Source: Flavobacterium sp.
GTDB lineage: Bacteria; Bacteroidota; Bacteroidia; Flavobacteriales; Flavobacteriaceae
NCBI GenBank assembly: GCA_017989775.1
Contig: JAGNPF010000061.1
Span: 1-7,625, forward strand
Reading direction: 5' to 3'
Length of the DNA: 7,625 nt
Below, in pieces: positions 1-5,534 of the stretch. The notes below the pieces were generated by a model. It was not told the origin of the DNA. It searched no databases and was given only the letters and a program-made list of their open reading frames with translations. The translations under genes and the position numbers were made by a program. Position 1 is the first letter of the stretch. Each line of letters begins with the position of its first letter.

Positions 1-195
1 CTCCAAAAAAGTGAAGAAAAATTGTTGGACAAAAACCAAAAGGAAATCAAAAATTTAATCACCGACGAAATCATCAAACGCTACCAATACCAGGAAGGTT
101 TGTATCAATATTACCTCAAAAACAATTCCGAAATCAAGAAGGCGGTAAATGTCCTGAACAATAGCGCCGAATACAAAAGCATCTTGAAAATGTGA
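1..195 (+). CDS. C-terminal end of S41 family C-terminal processing peptidase (5' truncated)
   Basis: The frame is open from the first base of the window and encodes 64 residues before a TGA at 193-195. The segment is highly charged and probably helical, with the string ITDEIIKRYQYQEGLYQYY followed by a motif resembling AVNVLNNSAEYKSIL. From family knowledge, Bacteroidota S41 (CtpA/Tsp-type) proteases end in just such a helical tail: an EEI..RYYY..G..YY stretch, then a short repeat around a leucine-asparagine pair. These enzymes are periplasmic or membrane-anchored serine proteases that trim the C-termini of exported proteins using a Ser-Lys dyad. The dyad and the PDZ domain would lie upstream of the window, so catalytic competence cannot be judged. 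The stop overlaps the start of the OmpA-like gene by one base, so the two are surely co-transcribed. The family call rests on the tail alone and is moderately secure. Confidence 0.65.
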   Translation, partial: LQKSEEKLLDKNQKEIKNLITDEIIKRYQYQEGLYQYYLKNNSEIKKAVNVLNNSAEYKSILKM

Positions 196-986
196 TGAAA
201 ACGGGGTTTAAAATATTGGTTTTCTTGACTTTTGGTTTTCTTTCAGCCCAAGAAAATGCCGTTCAATCGGTGTATTTTGAATTTGACAAATTCGCCCTGA
301 ACAAAAATGAAACCAATTCGCTTGTCGGGATTGTCAACTCTCCCAATTTTCCCCAGTTTGAAGCCATCCAGCTCTATGGCTATTGTGATGACAGGGGAAG
401 CGAAGAGTACAACAACAAATTATCGGACAAAAGAGTGGCCACAGTCCAAAAAATATTGGTTTCCAACGGCATTTCGCTTAACAAGATTTTCATTTGCGAA
501 GGCAAAGGACGCGTAGTTCTGGATAAAGACACCGTGAAAGATTTGGAAAAAACACGTTATCGAAACAGGCGCGTCGATATCGTCTTCATCAAAAAATCGG
601 TTTATGCTTTTGTTCCCGCCAAACCGAAAGTGGGCGACCTCATCCTTTTGGAAAGGCTAACCTTCGAAATGGGCTCCAGCATTCTTTCCGTGGCAGCCAA
701 AAAAGAATTGGACAGGACGGTTCTTGCGTTGGAAAAGCACAAGTCGCTTCGATTTGAAATTAAAGGCCACGTTTGTTGCACCTCGCGCCAATATCCCGAT
801 GCCATTGACGAAGAGACCCAAAACAGGAATCTTTCGCTAAACAGGGCCAAAAACGTGTTTTCGTATCTTCGTTCCAAAGGTATAAGCCCGTATCGAATGT
901 CTTACAAAGGCTATGGAAACCAATTTCCGCTGGGAAAAGGGGACGCGCTTGACAGAAGGGTGGAATTCTTGGTCACTAAAATATAA
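195..986 (+). CDS. Exported protein with two tandem OmpA-like peptidoglycan-binding domains
   Basis: This 263-residue protein begins with a signal peptide (MKTGFKILVFLTFGFLSAQ, cleavage near residue 19). Domain 1 (about 26-132) has VYFEFDK, a GYCDD loop at 62-66, NKLSDKR at 74-80 and RNRRVDIV at 123-130. D65 and R80 sit 15 residues apart, as do the two OmpA residues that grip diaminopimelate in other species. Domain 2 (about 148-263) has LTFEMGS, GHVCC at 191-195, NLSLNRA at 212-218 and DRRVEFLV at 253-260, so it is a second OmpA-like fold. Its aspartate position is a cysteine (C194) and there are about eight extra residues before R217. There is no beta-barrel, so this is a periplasmic or outer-membrane-associated peptidoglycan linker, not a porin. 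The ATG at 195 overlaps the upstream TGA by one base (TGATG). A GTG at 192 is the only nearby alternative and would add one residue. The family is certain; the in vivo role is inferred. Confidence 0.9.
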   Translation: MKTGFKILVFLTFGFLSAQENAVQSVYFEFDKFALNKNETNSLVGIVNSPNFPQFEAIQLYGYCDDRGSEEYNNKLSDKRVATVQKILVSNGISLNKIFICEGKGRVVLDKDTVKDLEKTRYRNRRVDIVFIKKSVYAFVPAKPKVGDLILLERLTFEMGSSILSVAAKKELDRTVLALEKHKSLRFEIKGHVCCTSRQYPDAIDEETQNRNLSLNRAKNVFSYLRSKGISPYRMSYKGYGNQFPLGKGDALDRRVEFLVTKI

Positions 987-1433
987 TTACTCCCTTTTCA
1001 TCTCGATATGCGGGATATCGTCTTCCAGATACATTTCGCTGGTTTGGACAAATCCGTGACTTTCGTAGAATTTTTTCAGGTACAATTGCGCTCCAATGGT
1101 GATTTTGCTTTCGCCAAAATGATGCTTGATTCCGGCAATGGCTTCCCGCATCAGGTCGTGACCCCATTTTCTGTCTCGGTAATTGGCATCGACAACCACC
1201 CTGCCAATTGAAGCATTATCGAAAGTAATTCCGGGTTTGAAAAGTCGTGAATACCCCACGATTTTGCCCTCGAATTCGCCAAAAAGATGCAACGCCTGTT
1301 TGTCTTTTCCATCAATATCGAGATAAACACAATTTTGTTCCACCACAAAAATTTCACTTCTTAACTTTAGAATGTCATAAAGTTCATTTACCGAAAGGTT
1401 CTCGAAAGATTTAATTGTCCACTGTATTTCCAT
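987..1433 (-). CDS. elaA: ElaA-type GNAT family N-acetyltransferase
   Basis: This 148-residue protein is close to full length for the ElaA group (E. coli ElaA is about 153). It shares that group's markers in order: LRSEIFVVEQNCVYLDIDGKD at 24-44, VGYSRLFK at 59-66, the acetyl-CoA-binding segment GRVVVDANYRDRKWGHDLM at 77-95, GAQLYLKKFYESHGF at 114-128 and the terminal EDDIPHIEMKRE. The pyrophosphate loop reads RDRKWG instead of the usual GNAT Q/R-x-x-G-x-G, but E. coli ElaA has the same kind of substitution, so this is a family trait. It is a cytosolic acetyl-CoA-dependent acyltransferase; the physiological acceptor of the family is not settled. The ATG follows directly on the stop of the DUF4837 gene (TAAATG), so it is the second gene of that operon and probably depends on translational coupling. 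Its own stop abuts the stop of the convergent OmpA-like gene. Confidence 0.93.
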   Translation of the reverse strand: MEIQWTIKSFENLSVNELYDILKLRSEIFVVEQNCVYLDIDGKDKQALHLFGEFEGKIVGYSRLFKPGITFDNASIGRVVVDANYRDRKWGHDLMREAIAGIKHHFGESKITIGAQLYLKKFYESHGFVQTSEMYLEDDIPHIEMKRE

Positions 1434-2411
1434 TTATTTCAAAATAACGATTGATTTTATGATTGACTCCAATTCGTGCATCAAATCGCGTTCTTCTTTG
1501 GAAGGCGAATAACAAAATCCCTCCAAAACCAATATCCTGTGGTGTCTCTCGTCAAGAATGGCATAATTGACAAACGGCCCGGACATGAAATCGTTTTTCA
1601 GTTCCCAAGTTCCCCGGGTTTCGTAAGTTTCTTTGCCGTTGAGTTTGGTTTTGAAAAGATAGGGTGCATAACCATCCTCGGTAATCATGTGGGTGTCGAG
1701 TTCCGTTCCCCGAATATACAAATTGCCAATGGAATCGCGCATTTTGACAATGTTTGCGATTTGGTTGGGGGCTTTTTTGATGGAACTCATTGGAACCTGG
1801 TAAATCAAAATACTGGTGTTGCCACTGGTAATTTCTTTTTTCAGCCAAAGAAAATTACTTCCTTGATGGGCATACAAATAGCCGGAAGGAACTTGCAGGG
1901 AAATCTGGAATTTGTTCTTGATAATTATCGGATTCAGCAAAGACTGGCTGTTGATTCTTTGGTTTTCGGCAATTTCGGTTTCCTTGATGATTTGGATAAT
2001 TTTGGCCGCGTTTTTTTCAATGATTTCCAGAATGGCGGTATTGGTTTTTCCGGAAACATGAAACACGTTTTGAGGCACTGCATATTGATTCTTCTTTATT
2101 TCGAAATGGTTTTTATTCTCTTTTTTTACCACAATAATCGTTCGGCTATCCGTCATGAAACCTTCCATCAATTTGGCGGGATACTGGTTTATGGTAAAAA
2201 GCGGCTCTTCTTGAGGCAACCCGACAACGGGAGATGCAAACTTACTTCGAATGAGGTCGCCCACCTCGCCATTCCAGAGCTGGTCGTCAATTACAACCGA
2301 AATAGTGTTGATTTTTCCTGTCGCTTTTTTGGGCAGGTCGTCCTCTTGTTTTTTACATGAAAAAAACAAAAGCGAGAAAAAGGACAGCAATAAAAAAACG
2401 TTTTTGTTCAT
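1434..2411 (-). CDS. DUF4837 family lipoprotein
   Basis: This 325-residue protein resembles the Bacteroidota DUF4837 family, whose function is not known to me. A type II signal peptide (MNKNVFLLLSFFSLLFFSC) places the lipidated cysteine at residue 19. It is followed by KKQEDD, an acidic patch like the lipoprotein export signals described in this phylum, so surface display is possible. Family-like features are VVIDDQLWNGEVGDLIRS near 39-56 and, near the C-terminus, RGTWELKNDFMSGPFVNYA at about 256-274 followed by a conserved-looking RILVLEGFCYSP. I chose the ATG at 2411 because it starts the signal peptide exactly; an in-frame ATG at 2477 would add 22 residues in front that spoil it. No Shine-Dalgarno is visible and only weak promoter-like matches (such as 2482-2489) precede it, so part of its transcription may come from the DUF1080 gene 101 bases upstream. 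It is followed without a gap by elaA. Confidence 0.88.
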   Translation of the reverse strand: MNKNVFLLLSFFSLLFFSCKKQEDDLPKKATGKINTISVVIDDQLWNGEVGDLIRSKFASPVVGLPQEEPLFTINQYPAKLMEGFMTDSRTIIVVKKENKNHFEIKKNQYAVPQNVFHVSGKTNTAILEIIEKNAAKIIQIIKETEIAENQRINSQSLLNPIIIKNKFQISLQVPSGYLYAHQGSNFLWLKKEITSGNTSILIYQVPMSSIKKAPNQIANIVKMRDSIGNLYIRGTELDTHMITEDGYAPYLFKTKLNGKETYETRGTWELKNDFMSGPFVNYAILDERHHRILVLEGFCYSPSKEERDLMHELESIIKSIVILK

Positions 2412-2512
2412 TGAATTGGGACTATAATTTGTTCTTTCGATGAAAGAGACCCGAACGATAGCGAACAGGCGAAGCAAATCACAAATAAATGTAGAAAAAT
2501 ATGTCTTAAGTT

Positions 2513-3181
2513 TTACTCTTCAGAAATATTTTTGATTTGAATATTCTTGAAGTCAATTGGCGAACCTTCATAATTCAAAGAGATTTTACCTTCTAAAGAA
2601 GAAGCTTCAACACAATGGTTTACTAACTTTCCGTTCAAATATTGGGTAATTTTACCATTGTATGACATAATAACTATTGAATTCCATTCACCGTAAGGCT
2701 TCTCGTTTTCGCTAAATTTTGCCGAAGTGACACTTGCTCCAGCTTCTATCAATTTTCCGTTGACTTTTGCCGTCATTTTGTCCAAAAAAATAAAATCGCC
2801 AGTGGTGTTTTCTTTTATCTGGAATTGGATTCCTTTGGGCCAGATGTTGTCGGGTGAATCTAGCGGTATGTTGTACATCACTCCGCTATTTTTCTTGCCA
2901 TTGCCTCGATTGAATTTTTCTTCCATGTTCCAACGATACTCTAAACTCAATTCGAAATTTTTATGGCTTTTTTTGGTCATCAGATAACCAATGTTTTCGC
3001 CGTGCATGCGAATCATGCCGTCGGTAAACTCATAAACTTTGGAAGGGTCCAATCTTTCGGAACTGGTTTTGGTAAAAGCATACCAATCATTCGTTGACAG
3101 GCTTTTTTGTTGGATAGCACAAGAATTTAAAAGGAAAAGGAAAGCAAAAGCAATAGTGATTTTTTGGAACATTGGTGTCAT
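2513..3181 (-). CDS. DUF1080 (3-keto-disaccharide hydrolase type) lipoprotein
   Basis: A lipoprotein signal peptide (MFQKITIAFAFLFLLNSC) puts the lipidated cysteine at residue 21 of the 222-residue ORF. The rest is one DUF1080 domain, a concanavalin-like jelly roll. The markers seen are NSGVMYNIP (98-106), WPKGIQFQIKE (114-124), TGDFIFLD (127-134), YGEWNSIVIMSYNGKITQYLNGKLV (163-187) and the closing GSPIDFKNIQIKNI. Family knowledge: some members cleave or eliminate 3-keto-glucosides made by Gfo/Idh/MocA-type oxidoreductases; many are uncharacterised. No such oxidoreductase is in this window, so the substrate is unknown. Residues after the cysteine (AIQQKS) are not acidic, suggesting a periplasm-facing anchor. 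Two starts are possible, ATG at 3181 or ATG at 3172 (MFQKI); the latter gives a more typical signal peptide with its lysine close to the N-terminus. A promoter-like TAAATTTG lies 32 bases upstream of the longer start. Confidence 0.87.
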   Translation of the reverse strand: MTPMFQKITIAFAFLFLLNSCAIQQKSLSTNDWYAFTKTSSERLDPSKVYEFTDGMIRMHGENIGYLMTKKSHKNFELSLEYRWNMEEKFNRGNGKKNSGVMYNIPLDSPDNIWPKGIQFQIKENTTGDFIFLDKMTAKVNGKLIEAGASVTSAKFSENEKPYGEWNSIVIMSYNGKITQYLNGKLVNHCVEASSLEGKISLNYEGSPIDFKNIQIKNISEE

Positions 3182-3212
3182 TTTATGTAAAACGAAGAAT
3201 TTAAAATTTAAG

Positions 3213-3247
3213 CAAATTTACACGAAAAATTAATACAACTATCCAAA
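3213..3247 (-). promoter_or_regulatory. Putative Bacteroidota promoter of the DUF1080 lipoprotein gene
   Basis: Read on the minus strand, TAAATTTG (3220-3213) matches the TAnnTTTG minus-7 consensus in full. A TTTG at 3247-3244 lies 23 bases upstream of it, at the far edge of the 17-23 spacing described for flavobacterial promoters. A closer TTG at 3238-3236 would give only 15. Transcription would start near 3207, leaving a leader of roughly 25 bases to the ATG at 3181. Confidence 0.5.
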
Positions 3248-3295
3248 TCTAAACAATTAGATTCTAGCGAAAAGATGGGGCATTTTTAAACGATT

Positions 3296-3349
3296 AAGCG
3301 AATTAAGAAAATCAAGATTTGTAGTATTCTTAACTTTCTTAATTCGCTT
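3296..3349 (-). terminator. 54-base hairpin downstream of the lytic transglycosylase gene, putative terminator or 3' stabiliser
   Basis: AAGCGAATTAAGAAA (3296-3310) is repeated as its exact reverse complement at 3335-3349. In minus-strand RNA the 24 bases between them pair further over seven positions, two of them G-U, leaving a 10-base loop, so the full stem is 22 pairs. On the plus strand the A at 3311 and C at 3334 cannot pair, so the extended stem forms only in the sense of the flanking genes. It lies 67 bases past the transglycosylase stop. No U-tract follows it (AATCGTTTAAAAATG), so a classical rho-independent terminator is not proven; RNA processing or 3' end protection is equally possible. 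Confidence 0.5.
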
Positions 3350-3360
3350 TATGGCTTGAA

Positions 3361-3381
3361 TGTTTGTCTGTTACACAAACA
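3361..3381. repeat. Small inverted repeat after the lytic transglycosylase gene
   Basis: TGTTTGT (3361-3367) and ACAAACA (3375-3381) form a perfect seven-pair stem with a seven-base loop. It sits between the transglycosylase stop and the larger hairpin at 3296-3349, so the two form successive structures in the 3' untranslated RNA. Its role is unknown and it is short enough to be chance in AT-rich DNA. Confidence 0.4.
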
Positions 3382-3415
3382 CCAATCTAAATTCTGAAAT
3401 CTAAAATTTCGCGAA

Positions 3416-5422
3416 TTATCCGTTTATTTTCAGTTTCATTCCCGGTTTAAGTTCTTCACCATCGATGTTGTTCCATTTTTTAATATCCGCAATGGATACT
3501 CCCGATTTTTTGGAAATGCTGTACAAAGAATCTCCTTTTTGTACCAAATAATCGTAGTTCTTGCTTTTGGAAGATGAAGCCAAATTTTTCTTGTATGTTT
3601 CGGCAACGGCCTTGCTTTCAACCGCCACTTCACTTTTGGCAACAATCAAACTTTTGCCCAATGCAATGTTGTTGTTGGATAAATTGTTCCATTGTTTCAA
3701 ATCGTCAACGGAACTACCGTATTTTTTGGATATACTTCCCAAATTGTCTCCTTTTTTGACAATGTATTCCACATTTTCCATCTTTGGAGCCACGGCCAAT
3801 TCTTCCTTGGCATTCTCTTCTTTTTTGCCAACTTGCAACGAAGCTCCCAATTGTATTGAAGTGTTCGAAAGATTGTTCCATTCTTTTATTTCCTCGACCG
3901 AAACGTTGTGTTTCTTGGCTATGCTCCCCAGATTGTCCCCTTTTTGAACCACGTAATAAGCGGCAACTGCAGTAGATAAAGTGTCGGATTTTATGTCTTT
4001 CTTGGTTTTGGCATCTGAAGACGCTATGGAATGATTGTCTGCTTTTGGTTCTTTTTTAATTGTTTGAACCACGCTTTCGTCGGTAATGATTTTCAGGCTT
4101 TTGCCACTAGCCACCGTACTGCTTTTCAGTCTATTCCATTTTTTGATTTCGGCAACTGTGACATTGTATTTGTTGGCTATTTCGCCCAAATTGTCACCGC
4201 GTTTTACGGTATAATATTTTGTTTTGGAAAGAGTTGTCCTTTGTTGGGTATAATTCAATGTATCCTTGACCGCAATGGCTTTGGTAACCTGAAATGGTTT
4301 TTCACGCAAGTCCAATTGACGCTGCGCATAACCATAAATTTTTTCTTCGTTTGAAGCAAAAACGGCAATTTTGTCCATTGGCAATCTCAAAAAATGGGAT
4401 TTGTCGTGATAAAACGGCACTACATTCATTTTATAAGATGGATTCAACAGTTGCAGTTGTGCTACGGGAATATCTAACAAGTCCGAGATTTGCTTGAACG
4501 ACATTTCTCTTTTAATCAATATGGTATCCGTTGCAAAATGTGGCATTGCTGCCCTATTGGGTTTTATCCCGTGTTCTTTGTGGTATTCGTAGATGTACAT
4601 CGTGGCCAAAAAAGCAGGCACATACCCTTGAGTTTCTTGCGGCAAGTATTTTTTGATGTTCCAAAAGTTTTGCTGTCCACCCGATCGACGAATTGCCTTG
4701 GCAACGTTCCCCGGTCCAGAATTATAGGAAGCCAAAACCAAATCCCAATCGCCAAAAATAGCATACATATTGGCCATATATTGGGCTGCGGCTTCGCTGG
4801 ATCTTAATGGATCGCTTCGGTCATCCACGTAAGAATCAATCTTGAGGTTGTATTGCTTTCCGGTATGATACATAAACTGCCAAAGTCCCGTGGCACCCAT
4901 TTTGGAAACTGCTTTTGGATTCAAGGCAGACTCCACGACTGCCAAATATTTTATTTCCAAAGGCACATTTTGTTTGGCCAGGGCTTCTTCAAAAAGCGGA
5001 AAATAATATTCTGAAATTGCCATCAAGCGTTCAAAAGATTTTTTTCGGTTTTTCAGAAATGACTTGATGATGTTTTCCAGACCTGAATTGTATTCGATGT
5101 TGAATGGTGATTTGGAATCCATTTCGGCCAGTCGTTGTTTCAGCAACTCTGTCGACAATTCATAATCAACCTTTTCATCGGTATTGATGCTTTTGATATC
5201 GTTGGAAATATCATTGTATAAATCCAAATTGGTCAATTCCTTCATCCACAGACTGTCAACGCAGGAAGCCAAATCGTCTTTTACGAAAGTTTTTTTGATG
5301 GAATCTAAATAGGAATTGTTGGTTTCCATTTTGTCAATCCCTTTGTTTTCAACAGATTTCTGCGAAAACAAAGACATTGACAATAATAGAAAAACCGATA
5401 TTGTGGTGTTTTTTATATTCAT
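3416..5422 (-). CDS. Secreted MltD-like lytic transglycosylase with four LysM repeats
   Basis: This 668-residue enzyme cleaves the MurNAc-GlcNAc bond of peptidoglycan, releasing anhydro-muropeptides. A signal peptide ends near residue 21 (LLLSMSLFSQ); there is no lipobox, so the mature protein should be soluble in the periplasm or held by binding the wall. A linker to about 128 is followed by an SLT (GH23-like) domain at about 135-290 with YLAVVESALNPKAVS (catalytic E164), GATGLWQFM (176-184) and ASYNSGPGNV (231-240). Residues 299-348 resemble a degenerate LysM. Four clear LysM modules follow at about 402-445, 488-531, 551-594 and 622-666, each with a GD(N/S)L motif and a (K/E/Q)WN motif, separated by Lys/Ser/Ala-rich linkers. 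The gene stands alone, 111 bases after pgk, with its own promoter-like element. E. coli MltD is a lipoprotein of about 450 residues with fewer LysM units, so I do not assign that symbol. The only ATG fitting the signal peptide is at 5422. Confidence 0.95.
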   Translation of the reverse strand: MNIKNTTISVFLLLSMSLFSQKSVENKGIDKMETNNSYLDSIKKTFVKDDLASCVDSLWMKELTNLDLYNDISNDIKSINTDEKVDYELSTELLKQRLAEMDSKSPFNIEYNSGLENIIKSFLKNRKKSFERLMAISEYYFPLFEEALAKQNVPLEIKYLAVVESALNPKAVSKMGATGLWQFMYHTGKQYNLKIDSYVDDRSDPLRSSEAAAQYMANMYAIFGDWDLVLASYNSGPGNVAKAIRRSGGQQNFWNIKKYLPQETQGYVPAFLATMYIYEYHKEHGIKPNRAAMPHFATDTILIKREMSFKQISDLLDIPVAQLQLLNPSYKMNVVPFYHDKSHFLRLPMDKIAVFASNEEKIYGYAQRQLDLREKPFQVTKAIAVKDTLNYTQQRTTLSKTKYYTVKRGDNLGEIANKYNVTVAEIKKWNRLKSSTVASGKSLKIITDESVVQTIKKEPKADNHSIASSDAKTKKDIKSDTLSTAVAAYYVVQKGDNLGSIAKKHNVSVEEIKEWNNLSNTSIQLGASLQVGKKEENAKEELAVAPKMENVEYIVKKGDNLGSISKKYGSSVDDLKQWNNLSNNNIALGKSLIVAKSEVAVESKAVAETYKKNLASSSKSKNYDYLVQKGDSLYSISKKSGVSIADIKKWNNIDGEELKPGMKLKING

Positions 5423-5450
5423 ACCTTTTTAATCAACGTGCTATACTTCA

Positions 5451-5472
5451 AACGATTATAAAACAAATCGTT
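5451..5472 (-). repeat. Inverted repeat in the 5' leader of the lytic transglycosylase gene
   Basis: AACGATT (5451-5457) and AATCGTT (5466-5472) are perfect inverted copies around an eight-base spacer. With the minus-7 element at 5485-5478, the transcript would begin close to 5472, so this stem would form at the very 5' end of the mRNA. A 5' protective hairpin or an operator are both possible; neither is shown. Confidence 0.4.
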
Positions 5473-5477
5473 CTTTG

Positions 5478-5509
5478 CAAACTTAATACGTTAAAACTAA
5501 AAATTTCAA
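5478..5509 (-). promoter_or_regulatory. Putative Bacteroidota promoter of the lytic transglycosylase gene
   Basis: On the minus strand TTG (5509-5507) is followed after 21 bases by TAAGTTTG (5485-5478), a full match to the TTG-N17-23-TAnnTTTG promoter of flavobacteria. The leader to the ATG at 5422 would be about 50 bases. This is the best promoter match in the window. Confidence 0.6.
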
Positions 5510-5520
5510 TAAATATTGTT

Positions 5521-5534
5521 AAAAATGCATTTTT
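5521..5534. repeat. 14-base perfect palindrome at the pgk stop
   Basis: AAAAATGCATTTTT is its own reverse complement. Its last base is the final base of the pgk stop codon, and it ends 11 bases upstream of the minus-33 element of the transglycosylase promoter. It could be a protein-binding site for that promoter or a weak stem at the end of the pgk transcript. It is AT-rich apart from the central GC pair. Confidence 0.4.

Noticed and set aside
1004..1020. CGATAT-GCGGG-ATATCG hairpin just past the OmpA-like stop, as a terminator
   Set aside because: The stem has only six pairs, has no T-tract after it, and lies in conserved elaA codons (DDIPHIE), so coding constraint explains it.
1476..2360. 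A 294-codon open frame on the plus strand
   Set aside because: It is antisense to the well-supported DUF4837 gene, shows no family resemblance or sensible signal sequence, and owes its length to the low stop frequency opposite that gene.
2412..2477. A 22-residue N-terminal extension of the DUF4837 protein
   Set aside because: It would bury the lipoprotein signal peptide that starts exactly at the ATG at 2411, and it is encoded by the odd repetitive intergenic segment.
3182..3415. A tRNA, small RNA gene or CRISPR in the hairpin-rich gap
   Set aside because: No cloverleaf, no regularly spaced direct repeats, and no promoter that would start a separate RNA before the hairpins.
3561..3947. A plus-strand frame of 128 codons with internally similar blocks
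   Set aside because: The similarity is the mirror of the LysM repeats encoded on the minus strand.
3416..4217. A DNA-level tandem repeat across the LysM region
   Set aside because: The modules are similar as protein but their bases and linkers have diverged, so they are domain duplications and not a recent DNA repeat.
4031..4354. A 107-codon plus-strand frame rich in Phe and Cys
   Set aside because: It lies wholly antisense to the lytic transglycosylase coding sequence, with no start context or recognisable domain.
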